From positions 1,482,501 through 1,546,500 of the forward strand of contig JABMCL010002073.1 of assembly GCA_018857735.1 (NCBI GenBank): a stretch of 64,000 nt of DNA, written 5' to 3'. Positions 11,301 through 28,500 of this stretch are shown piece after piece. The position numbers and the translations under genes are program-made. The notes below the pieces were generated by a model. The model searched no databases. It saw only the letters and a program-made list of their open reading frames with translations, and was not told the origin of the DNA. Positions within the stretch are counted from its first letter, which is position 1. Every line of letters starts with the position of its first letter. Origin of the DNA: Alviniconcha marisindica. Its lineage: Eukaryota > Mollusca > Gastropoda > Provannidae.

Positions 11301-14300
11301 TGTTCTAGGCTTTCTTGCATCTAAGATCAACAATGGCACTGAAGCATAGTTTGGAGTCAGTGATAGTGCCCAGGTACTTTATCACATCAGTTCTTTCATT
11401 CACTCTGAGGTACATCAGATGCACCTCCAAATTTAATCAGGGTCTGAAAAACCGTTAAACTTCAAAAGTAGTTTTTTTCCTCCTAAAGCCAGACAGGTGG
11501 ACTGTCATCTAACACTAATGACTGCACAGATCCAGGATAGTGCCTGATCATTTTCATTCAAGGCTCACCAGGTGTAATCTGCAAAAGCATTTACTCACCT
11601 GTTTTCTCTGACCAAAAGTCGAGCTGCTTTCCCAATAGTCTCCCCTGACTGCCTTGGGCGACTCTCACACTGCAAAGGAACAAAGACCAATTTCAGCACC
11701 ATTCGCCTTTGACACTTTCCATGCACGCTGCTTCTGTGTACCAAAACCCACAGGCAAAGAGTTTATTCAGGTGACTACAAACTGGAGAGAGAGAGAGAGA
11801 AAAAAAGCCTTCAGAAATTGCACAGAACAGACACAAGTGTATAACTGAATAAGAGAATAATAGCATACTAAAATGCCAAACCAAATTGCTTACTGTACTT
11901 GTATCTGCATGTTCTTTGTCTTCAGCATTTATTTTTCCTACTGCTTAAAGAACGTGGGGGGAAAGACACTCTGCAAATTATCCTTTCCTTCTTCAGTCAT
12001 TTATCCCTAAAACAATCAATTTAAAATATTTCAAAATCAGCCTTTACATAATATGTCTCATCATTCTCTCTCAGCTTTTGTTTCTGTGTTTGTTCTGTTG
12101 TTGCTTGCTTTTGATTAGGCAGCTGGCACTCAAGAAATGACAACTCAATACAAATTCTCTCTGAAACTAAAAGGATCGAAGTTAACAGTGCCTAACTGAT
12201 GTTACACATCAAAATACTGTAAATCAGGCAATCAACAGTTCTAGAATACAGATTGGACTCTTTGGAGTATAACTACTAAGAATGTAGCCCTAATGTACCC
12301 TTCCTTCTTGGCCTTCCGTGCAGTGTGTGTCAGATAGAAAGACGTTTTGGGTCAAATCTAACAAACAAAGGGTCACTCTACACATGTACTTTACTGTTTT
12401 AACCATTGAATTGGAAGTTTGGTATATCTGCCACTCTGCCAGCCCCACCCTTTCCCCGTGGAAGCAGTAGTTAAAATTATCTCCAGGACTAATAAATACT
12501 GACCTCTCCCACTTCACAAGCTTTCTTGTACAGCATTATGGCTTTATCAGGATGCACAGCCTCCACCATCCTGAAACATGATGCATATTTCATGTTATCT
12601 GTTATTCACTAAAATTCAACTAATTCAGTTGTTCATGTATGTGCCTGTGGATCAACCGGCTGTCACAAACAGCAATCATTCCTGACCATTCCCTCAAAAA
12701 GGGGGAAGAGACAGGGAAAAAGAGACTGGGATGAATATAAGGATAATAATACTAATAAATGAACTGACTGATGGCTTAGGCACAAATTGTCATCATGAAA
12801 CCTGTCCTTCATACAAATTACAATATGGAAACGCAGAAGCTCTTCTTCTTCTTCTTCAGTGGTCAATGGCTGTGTTTGATGCCAGAGTTTACACTGCAAT
12901 GTCAGTTACAATATGGAAACGCAGCTTTTCTTCTTCTTCAGTGTTCAATGGCCATGTTTGATGCCAGAGTTTACACTGCAGCGTCAGTCCATCTGAGGGA
13001 TGCCTTGAAGCCAAAGTGTCCTGTTCTGAGGCAAAAGATGCCTGTCTGCTCTGCATGGCTTAGGTGGACAGAAACAGTGACAGCCATGAACACATTCTAA
13101 CATGAAAAAGAGAGGGGGGAAAGAGATGCAGACAGAAAGAGAGCGAACGAAAGTGATCAGAGAGAAGCTAACTTTGCCGCCTTTTCCAGACAAAGAGCTG
13201 CAGTGTCTGGCGTGCCATGTTCCTGGAACATGTAGGAAGCCAGCTCCATCAGTCGCACAGCCTCGTCATACTCCTTGTTCTCCTTACACAGCAAGCCTGC
13301 TTGTTCATAGCTCCTACAAAGTACAATACACATATATATATATATATACAATACACATACCAGACCAATTAGTATTGTTAAACAACATGTATATATCATA
13401 ACATCTGTCAAACAAGCAGACACAGACAAAACATCTCAAATGTTTTTTCAGTACAGTATCGTTAGGTGACAATAAAAGTAAGAACTCTAATACTACCAGA
13501 TGTAAACTAATCAAAATAGTAAACAATTGATTAAGTTCAACAAAAGTCATTGCAGTTAATTTTGTTTCTGTTTGTGAAAATGCATACTCTAGAAACTGCA
13601 TGCTTGCAAAACTACATTCACACACAAACAAAATCACAAACATGGCCACAGCTGTACATACAAACAGGTCACAATATACACTGATTTTAGATACTTACTT
13701 TGCAGCATGGAAGGGACTGTGAAAAGTCAAGGATAAGTAGTTTACCAGATGACAATGGAACATTTCTGACACAGCATGTACCAGATAACAATTAAACATT
13801 TCTGACACAGCATAGCAAACAGAGGAGACTTCTTAGTCTCCTACAGCAGAAGGAAGACTGATTTACTCATATAGCACATTCACAGAATCATATATATATC
13901 ATATGTACTACTTTATGATCTCCTTCCCCCCAACAAATCCAAATACACAAAGATTACAGGTCTAAGTACAATTTTGAATACATTTTTTTTTATTAATTTA
14001 AAATAGCAAAAGCAACATATAAGCCAGCTAAAGTGAATGGTCACAGTAGTCCTTTCACAGTTCACAATATACAACCGCAACCTTGAAAATGAAAGTTTCC
14101 TGTGACCGGCAGGCAAAGCAACCAGCACATGTTGCTTGTGACAAGTTGTATTTTAAAAAGATCTCAAGCACCCAGGAGGTTCACTACCTACTGGCACAAA
14201 GCTAAGGGCATACACCGTCATTCATCTGGTGATGTGTAAGGGTCAACAATCTATGTTTAAAAAATTGTTTCATGGGCAACACTGAGGCTCAAAGGTAGGG

Positions 14301-14600
14301 TGGAGCACATAATTATGGGCTTCAATTTATTTCAGTAATGCATAGCTTGGACATCATCTTGAAATGAACTGAACAGTAATCCTTAATAACTTTGAATGTG
14401 ACAACAAAGTGGCTAATACTGAGATCATCGTAAATGGAAAGGATACGAGTTCATTGCCTTTTGGGCTTCTGCTGCCTTGATATAACTTTCCTTTGCTTGC
14501 TCAAAAGCTTTGGCATTCTTGAAGGATGTGGCTGAAACAAACAATTAAATATTAATGAAAATAATAAACTAAAATCATAAATTATTGAAAACATGGCCTC

Positions 14601-14632
<32 letters not shown>

Positions 14633-14727
14633 TGTGTGTGTGTATGTGTGTGTATGCGTGCACGTGCTTGTGTGTGTGTGTGGCATACTCCCACCTGTGT
14701 GTGCATACTCCCATGCATGTGTGTGTG

Positions 14728-14824
<97 letters not shown>

Positions 14825-14851
14825 AGTGTGCACATGCATATGTGCAAGTGA

Positions 14852-14909
<58 letters not shown>

Positions 14910-17900
14910 GCTGGAAAGGAAGATGGAACTCCAGTAAGTATATAAATACACATCATGTGCTATCTTTTTATGCAAATATATGGCAGCATAGTTATGATAA
15001 GGCTGTCTGATGTACACATTTATCTGCTTGATGTACACATTTAATTTATCTATTTTACTTTACTGCATAGTTCTTGTTTACAACAGAGTTTGTTTTGTTT
15101 TTAAAATGTATGCGTTATGTTTTGTGTGTGTGTAAATATACATCAGCACTGTGTAAATTATGAGATTGTTTAAGATGTACCTTTTGATATTACATGTGTT
15201 TACAAAAATTGTTCTTTGAGTTTAAAAACAAAAAATGCAACGAGTGGTATTGTCTTCTGTGATGTTGTGTGAGTGTATATATATATATATACATACATAT
15301 ATGTTTAGCCATTATTTTTCATTTCTCTGATGACTCATGAGATAATAAAGTAATCTTGAATCTTAAACTGTATACCCAGTAAAATTAATTAGCAGTATTT
15401 GTATTTTTGTTACTACTTTCATTTGTCCACCACTTAAACACATCTACACTCTCTCCCTCTCTGTCTCTGTCTCACTCACTTACTCTCTAAGTCTAACACA
15501 GTAAAATTGCAAACAATATTAATAAACTAGCTTATTCTTTTCTTTTGTCATTGTAAAGTGACCACATTCTCTACTAGTTATATGGAACCAACTCCCTGTT
15601 CCTGTCCACCATTCTACCTCTGTCAGCTCTTTTAAATCTTCCTTGAAAACCTTTCTCTTTTTAAAAACCTTTTCTTTAGTCACATTGCCCTGATTGCCCT
15701 GATATGCGACTGGTGTGTGTGTGAGTGTGCGTGCACGCGCTTACGTGCATATGCATGTCTGTGTGTGTGCGTGCATGTGCATTCATGTTGTACGTGTTGA
15801 ATTTTGAAAATATGTATTTGTAAAGAACATGTAACTGTAAGCGCTTAGGGCCTGTGCAGGTTATGTACTCTAAGTATTCATTATTATTATTACTAAAAAT
15901 GTCTTCCACTTTCATAGTCTCACTGAGATTGACACGCACCTGCTTTGGCATATTCTGCAGCTGCACCATCCAAATCTGGTTTCCATTTAAAAAATGAAGT
16001 TTTCATGCTGAAAAAAAGAAGTTCATCAGTTCAGATATAAAGTTTCAATACTAATAATAATTCAGATTGACTGAAGTTAAAACATATGGGGCATCCTTTG
16101 ACATAATAATTATATAAAATTGCTTTCCAAATGCTTACAGATAATTAGATAAATGGCTTTTAATCAATGCCCAGTAAACCATGACAAATAAAAGGTAAAA
16201 AGTGGGTATAAACTTTTATCCAAAATGTAACAAAAACTTATGACTTTCTAAAAATGTTAATTTCTTTCAAATAATCACAGATGTAATCCAAAGGTACATC
16301 TTTGAACAACATCTTTGCAACAACTTACTTCAAACAAATTAGAACAAAAAAGTAAAATCTACTCTATTGTGAGTAAAAATGAAATTCATGCAGATGGCTC
16401 ATCCCCCTTCAGCACAATTAAGAGCAAGTCATATGTGTGACTAATGTTTAGTCTAGAGATAGCATTAACAGTCTCTTATAGTTATACTAGATATCATACT
16501 AGCATGTCTCTATCACAGCTATGTTGGCAATAAGTCCATTCATGGAAATAGTGATCACTGAACAGTCAACATCACTGTACAGCACCTGAGTTATATGGGC
16601 TCAAGTCCTTTCTACAACTAGCATGCACATACCCACCCACACACATACATGCACACACACTCTCACACATACATGTATACACTCACTCACTCACTCTCAC
16701 ACACACATATGCACACTCACACATATGCACTCACTCACACACACACACACACACATACACACACACACAAACACACACACATACACAAACACACACACAC
16801 AAACACACACACACACACACACACACATACACACACACTCCCTCTGTAACAGTGCTGCATTTTTGTTGTTGTTTTTGAAAACCAGTCGACTGCCACTGCA
16901 ATGACTAGAATGACTTCTACAGTTTAAGACATCTCAGCACCCTGACATTGTCTTGGTCAAAGTTCTTCTCCTTCTGTATAGCGTCTTATCTCGATGTTTC
17001 CATAATCCACCAAACAACAGGATCTTGGACTAAAGGATCTTTAACGTGCGTATGATTTTTTTGTATCCGTATACACACTGGGGTTTATAGTCTCATTTGA
17101 AGAACTTCTGTTAAGTCTGCACAGAATCTGACAGTCTGCAGACAGAGTCTGCATAAAAATCTCACGGCGAGCGCAAAGCCTAGCACATTACGGTCACCCA
17201 TCCATTTGGTGGCCATGCTTGATTGTGCTTAAATTTGGCTTTCAAGAGCGAGCACTGTGCACCACTGTTCTTCTTTCTTTTTTCTTTTCTTAAATGCCCA
17301 CAATCATGTTGATGATCATTCTGGCACTTTGGGTAGTGTTCGCGAAGTCCACATTTCAGCTCTGGTCACAAGTCCTTAAAATTAAATTGTTACACTGTCT
17401 CAAGTTCATTGTCTCTCTCTCTCTCTCTCTCAAAAACAAACAAACAAACAAAACAAACAAAAAAACTAGTTGGCTGGTCGGTGGGAGGCACGTGACACAA
17501 AAGTGCCAACAGTCGTCGCCTCTACTGCCTCTACTGTATCGACTGTTTCGACTGTTTCGCCTCAGTGTGGCCCAATGCCTCGAGCCGAAAGTGGTTACGA
17601 CCACTTTGAAGTTTGATGTTTAAAGACTCCAAGCCTTAAAATAGTATAATTATTTAAGTGTAATTCAATGTTATATTATCCCGTATTTTTGCATGAATCA
17701 CCCCTATAAATACATTATTCATCACTGAAGTGTCCACTTGCTAATATATAGATACCCTTTCTTATCATGTTCTTCCTGCGTTGGAAGTGCTTGACCATAT
17801 GAATCAAGCATCTTCCTTGGCGAAAAAAGTGGTAAAACTAGCAACATCATACTCACCATTTATCTGCTAAGCGAAGATGCTCCAAGCCTTCGCAGAGCTT

Positions 17901-17921
17901 CTTGTCACTGGACGACGCCAT
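8324..17921 (-). CDS. NAPG: Gamma-soluble NSF attachment protein (gamma-SNAP), 10 exons, complete
   Basis: Adaptor that brings the NSF ATPase to SNARE complexes for disassembly during membrane trafficking. Exons from 5' to 3' on the minus strand: 17857-17921, 15940-16007, 14447-14531, 13699-13716, 13173-13313, 12504-12570, 11599-11669, 11047-11205, 10124-10253, 8324-8464. All junctions are GT-AG and phases agree, giving 945 nt, or 314 aa plus stop; the human protein is close to 312 aa. Family matches run throughout: FKWKPD in exon 2, FKNAK in exon 3, YEQAG and the invariant HGTPDTAA in exon 5, ARLLVR in exon 7, PLFKYMDN in exon 9, and the diagnostic acidic tail [11 protein letters not shown]. 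The protein should be an all-helical TPR-like solenoid. No frameshift or missing block is visible. Exon 4 is only 18 nt long. Confidence 0.95.
8533..8760. repeat. Interspersed repeat in gamma-SNAP intron 9 with (AAT)n end
   Basis: An (AAT)n run is followed by 'ggacatttctatggcgcatgatc' and 'gatctagggcacaatacgccatacaaa'. This resembles the widespread invertebrate SINE/LINE tails that contain a degenerate 'tatagcgc...ctctaagcgc' block next to ATT repeats. Both the ends and the family are guesses. Confidence 0.4.
10616..10733. repeat. TG-rich microsatellite in gamma-SNAP intron 8
   Basis: Compound (TG)n with 'catg' interruptions. Open frames here are low-complexity artefacts. Confidence 0.9.
12822..12993. 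repeat. Tandem duplication of ~86 bp in gamma-SNAP intron 5
   Basis: Two adjacent copies start at about 12822 and 12909. Each contains 'acaatatggaaacgcag', a CTT-rich stretch, 'caatggc.atgtttgatg' and 'ccagagtttacactgca'. They differ mainly in the length of the CTT run. The pair is non-coding and lies just upstream (in transcript sense) of exon 6. Confidence 0.8.
13699..13716 (-). CDS. NAPG: Gamma-SNAP 18-nt microexon (exon 4)
   Basis: Six codons' worth of sequence encode the PFHAAK segment (joined codons S-PFHAAK-S). The exon is bounded by a cag acceptor and a gtaagt donor and keeps the frame (phase 2 in, phase 2 out). Human gamma-SNAP has a matching LFHAAKAYEQAG segment, so the residues are needed and the exon is not a chance match. 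Confidence 0.85.
14598..14907. repeat. Compound TG/TA microsatellite in gamma-SNAP intron 2
   Basis: Blocks of (TG)n at 14598-14690, (TA)n at about 14737-14792, (TG)n at 14793-14821 and a second long (TG)n at about 14852-14907. The six overlapping open frames that cross it are all low-complexity. Confidence 0.95.
15560..15895 (+). mobile_element. 3' end of a non-LTR retrotransposon in gamma-SNAP intron 1
   Basis: On the plus strand, 15580-15680 reads IWNQLPVPV then [14 protein letters not shown]. This is the typical C-terminal tail of many CR1/L2/Jockey-like ORF2 proteins (W..LP...R....S..SFK..LK..L). The 3' UTR that follows has a TG microsatellite and ends with 'gtaagcgcttagggcctg' and an (ATT)n tail at 15880-15892. 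The upstream part of the element is absent, so this is a 5'-truncated insertion antisense to gamma-SNAP. Confidence 0.6.
16632..16842. repeat. CA-rich microsatellite in gamma-SNAP intron 1
   Basis: Interrupted (CA)n with 'cact' and 'cata' variants. Non-coding low complexity. Confidence 0.9.
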
Positions 17922-18830
17922 TTTGAAAGCTCGTCTGCTAAACTGAACTCTAGCGATTGCTTTTTTGTTTTGTTTTGGATTGCCTCCCCTGAAATGCAAA
18001 GTAGCCTGTGCATTGACCTTTGACCCTTGACCATAAGTGGGCGTGCAAAATGGCTAAGGTTCAACTGTTGTTTTGTCGCTTGAAAAGGGTAGCTACAACG
18101 CAAGCGAACCTTGGCATGAAAACAACAACAACAACAACAAACAAGATTAAACAAAACACAAAATTAGGTCAGAACTGGACGTATTTTTAATGAAATCCAA
18201 ACACATCAGTAAAAGGTTAAAAGGAACCGGCTACTTGAAATTACATGACTATACAGAACGTGCGAATTTTCCGGGCAAGCCCTTTTTTCAAACTACAAAA
18301 CAGCAGTTAAACAAAGTTAAACGGCGATTTTTTTAATTGATTTTTTGGTTTTACATGCTTAGCCGGTGAAGTACAGTTTCATCAGTTTTCACTTAAGCCG
18401 TTTAACTGTTGTTTACTTTGTCACTTGAGCCAAAGGGCCGGGCTTACCCCGAAAATTCGCGCGTTTTGTATCGTCATAATTATTAAATTGGCGTCCCTAT
18501 CCTCGTCAGTTTCATTCTTTTTAATGACACAATATTAAAAACTACAAAGCAGCCCAAAAAGAAAGGATTTGGAAGGGAAAAAGAAAAGAAAAAAAGAAAA
18601 AGAAAAGCAGATCATAATGACGATTCGCCTTATCGTAAGTAGCAAACGACGGTAGCCTAGTAAGCTGTTCGGCGTTGTACTTCTTTTCAGTAGTTGGCTG
18701 TTTTTGTGCTTGTAAGGGCACCAGACAGCCTAGGCATACTCCACTGAATGTGGCCGTGTAGCGGCAGGTCCGGCCGGCCGACTTCAGTGACTGTTGGCCG
18801 AGTCCTGGTACACCAATAATGACTCGACTT
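17922..18830. other. Gamma-SNAP 5' flank, no other gene seen
   Basis: Directly upstream of the gamma-SNAP ATG. It holds short A-rich and G/C-mixed stretches but no TATA box I could assign and no supported exon. The minus-strand frame at 18542-18874 has no recognisable family. Confidence 0.35.
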
Positions 18831-18838
18831 GAAGTTGT

Positions 18839-19133
18839 TGTAAGCATGATTCTTAACGTCCACGCTAAAACCATAAGGCTTATTAGGGACAGGGAGAGGG
18901 GTGGTGGTGTGATGGTGATATTATATGCCTATCGCTACACTGTCACCACCAGAATGACGTCTGCATTAAGATGGGCAGCGATGCCGAGAGCCATTTTAAT
19001 GTCATTCATTAATTGTCACTGAGGGACAACTTGAAGTCTCTCGTGACAAGACGGCAGTGTCCACAGACCACAACATTTTGAAGGGAAAGGAGAGCCGAAG
19101 CCGAATCGAACCGAGGTCCCTCTGCTTACCAGC
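18839..19133 (-). mobile_element. SINE-A copy 1 (5'-truncated, TSD gaagttgt)
   Basis: A retroposon on the minus strand, closely related to 23372-23694. Shared blocks include 'ccataaggcttattaggga', 'ctatcgctacactgtcacca', 'cattaagatgggcagcgatg', 'gagccattttaatgt' and the B-box-like 'tcgaaccgaggtcc'. The direct repeat gaagttgt at 18831-18838 and 19134-19141 is the apparent target-site duplication. The A-box part of the tRNA head is missing, so this copy is truncated at its 5' end. Confidence 0.75.
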
Positions 19134-19157
19134 GAAGTTGTCATGTTGCAAGTCCGA

Positions 19158-19626
19158 GTTGTTGTTGTTGTTGATCGCTTTTATATAGCGAGCAGACTCA
19201 TTGCCGCGCTCGCATGTGAGTCTACATGAGTGACTAGCTTTTCATAGCGCGTTTTTTTACTGATATCAGTCACTGAAGTGGTGTACTACAGCGCTGACAT
19301 GGCTGATGCCACACTGATGAAACGGGTGCTGCCGTCTCGTCTCGTCTTGTACACCATACAACCATGTACCTCAGTTGTCACTTCGTGCAAAACTACTTAA
19401 GGCGCATGCGTGTTTAGCTGTAACCTGCCACCTGCACTTTTGGCAGAGTGACCAGGATCCTTTACGTGCTACTGCGGTAACACGGGGGTGGAACGGATAT
19501 CGAAATAAGAGTCAGCACAGAAAGTTGACCCTGGAGAAGAAAATTCTCCCGCCATTCCTGCAGGGGACTCGAACCAGCCACCTTTCGATCATGAGTCCGG
19601 CGCTCTAACCACTGAGCTATTCCCCC
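19158..19626 (-). mobile_element. SINE-C with tRNA-derived head and (CAA)n tail
   Basis: On the minus strand the element starts at about 19626 with a tRNA-like head: gggggaatagctcagtgg, then ttagagcgccggactcatga, then a perfect B box in ggttcgagtcccc. The D arm and a CAT anticodon-like loop are recognisable. The body runs left through 'tatagcg' and ends in a (CAA)n tail at 19158-19172. Pol III A and B boxes can both be picked out. A 5'-truncated relative lies at 5977-6203. Confidence 0.7.
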
Positions 19627-20020
19627 TTCGCAGGAACCCCACTGTCCGGTTTCCTCTTGCTGCTACATCTTCAACATGGGTGGACCAGGAGAGGTCACTG
19701 CTGATGGTGATACCCAGGTGGTACTTGCTGGCAATTGCCGGCTGTTTCCAGTCATTGTTTGCTGATGGTGATACCCAGGTGGTACTTGCTGGCAATTGCC
19801 GGCTGTTTCCAGTGTTTGCCCATGGAGGAAGTAGCTGGATGTCAGGGCTTTAGTTTTTGCTCGTCACGATGGGCATAACGCGGATGACGCTGCATTTGCA
19901 TGGGTAGCATTCCATTTGCCAGGTGTATCCCCGCCATTCTCCAAGAGCGTCAAGGTCTTCTCAGTTGAAGTAAGGCCTGGTCAAGTTGGTCTTCTGCTTC
20001 AGTTGCTCAGCCAGGCCGCT
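19627..20020 (-). pseudogene. Reverse-transcriptase fragment of a non-LTR retrotransposon
   Basis: Minus-strand translation gives LGEW...WQMECYPCKC, then (after disruptions) SKYHLGITISSDLSWSTHVED and NRTVGFLRRG. This order is typical of the RT thumb region in many LINE ORF2 proteins (W.MEF.P.KC, then KYLGV.IS.DL.W..H, then LGFLRRN). It is broken by stops and by a local duplication of about 62 bp (copies near 19702 and 19764, each with 'gatggtgatacccaggtgg'). The fragment ends exactly where the SINE-C head starts. Confidence 0.75.
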
Positions 20021-20108
20021 ACAAACGTCATACTTCGAGTCAGTCAAGACTGAACCACATTCAACGGTCCACACTCAATGAGCCGAAAAGGATAAGTGTT
20101 GTCAAGAA

Positions 20109-20330
20109 TTGCAATATAAAAGAAATGACAATGGACTGTTGCAATCAGGGCTCAGGAACTTTATCGAAGTGGTGTACTTAATTGCAATATAAAAGAAATG
20201 ACCATGGACTGTTGCAGTCACTGAGAACTCCGCAGGAACTTTGTGAACGTCGAGGTGGCCGTCATGGGCTCCCCGTCCCTAATAATCATTATGGTCTCTG
20301 TGCACGTAAAGCAACACTGAACTGAACGTC
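20109..20330 (+). mobile_element. SINE-B-like fragment with local duplication
   Basis: 20222-20330 matches the SINE-B core in a diverged form ('aactttgtgaacgtcgaggtgg', 'ccgtccctaat', 'ggtctctgtgcacgtaaagc'). Just before it a ~40-bp segment starting 'aattgcaatataaaagaaat' occurs twice (about 20110 and 20180), which looks like a local duplication around the insertion. Confidence 0.5.
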
Positions 20331-20989
20331 TTGCAGTTCCCGGCCGAGCTGAGGTAGCTGTAAATAGAACTTGAACTTACTATTAAACAGAACTTGTGCG
20401 TTAGTTCATATAGGGCCTAGTATATAACACGTGACTGAGTGTTAGATAGGTAAGCATGTGTTCTTTCAGACATTCAGACTTTCGTTCATTCCGAGTCTCT
20501 CTCTCTCTCTCACCTACACGGAGGCGGCGAACTGAAGGTGGAGGAGGGAGAGAATGTGAGGGACAAGAGATGGGAAGAATGACGGACACTAGAGAAAGAT
20601 CGTACAGCCACACAAACTACTGCTTTCGCTGTTAGGCCTATATTTATACGATCTTTGGCACGAAGTTGGGGCTGCCAGGCCTGAAGAGGCGGACGGCACA
20701 GGCGCCTTACATGTCTGGCTGTCTGCTGTTTGGTCTTACTTTGCAAACTGTCTCTCCCGAAGATCTCGATACGCTACCTACGTGTCTATCCATTATAAAG
20801 CTTAAGGAAATCTGTCAGAACACAAAGATGTTGATCGTTGTTGATTTAAAACAAAAAACAAAACAAAAAACAATACTGGGAAATTTAAATGAATCAACTA
20901 AGTCCAGCTTTTTCATGAGTTTGTCGTGACTAACAACAAACAAACAAAAAGATAACTTCATTTGATTTAGTCGCTGTCAGCGCCTGTGA

Positions 20990-21127
20990 TCTGACCCTAT
21001 TCTGATCTTTTCCCGCCAATGTTTCAAACTGATGACGCACAAAATGACATCATAGCACTTAGCTGTGACATACAGGCGAGACGTTTTACAATGTTGACGT
21101 AGTCTTAGTCTATCCTGCATCGCCAGA
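20990..21127 (+). promoter_or_regulatory. Candidate promoter region of the HSF-family gene
   Basis: Directly upstream of the first coding exon. It contains ttttcccgccaatg at about 21010, which matches an E2F-type site (TTTCCCGC) overlapping a CCAAT box. No TATA box is visible. This is motif spotting only; binding is not shown. Confidence 0.3.
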
Positions 21128-28200
<7,073 letters not shown>

Positions 28201-28387
28201 CGAACTCGTGGCACAAAGTTCCCTCTACAACTCCAAGACCAGGCCGTTTGGAAGAGCGAGCAATGTGACAATTTTTGCAGACCAAAAATCTTGTCCGACT
28301 TCTTCCAAAGAAACCTAACCTGACGATGATTTTTGGAAACAAGTTATATTCTTCACTCCGTAGGCCGACAACACAGATTACTACAAA

Positions 28388-28500
28388 CAAGCGAGCTGGC
28401 TTGGTCTAGTGGTAAGGTACTTGGGCCGGTAAACGGCCTAGGTTCGATTCCGCTCCAACTCACAGCTGTTCTCCAAGGTTGTGGTCTACAGACTTTTGTT
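28388..28500 (+). mobile_element. tRNA-like SINE head (SINE-A family), not a functional tRNA
   Basis: A box tggtctagtggtaagg and B box ggttcgattcc are clear, and gagctgg can pair with ccaactc as an acceptor-like stem with one mismatch. A hairpin ggccg-gtaaa-cggcc stands in the anticodon position. The T stem does not pair and position 33 is not U. The downstream 'ttctccaaggttgtgg' matches the SINE-A body just after its head, so this is read as a SINE fragment. Confidence 0.6.

Noticed and set aside
14585..14956. Several overlapping ORFs over 14.6-14.9 kb, and similar ones at 21.6-21.9, 24.8-25.0, 35.3-35.5 and 53.3-53.8 kb
   Set aside because: They translate dinucleotide repeats (VCVC, THTH, IYIY) and are not genes.
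28391..28462. Functional tRNA gene
   Set aside because: The T stem does not pair, the anticodon loop lacks U33, and the sequence after it continues into SINE-A body.
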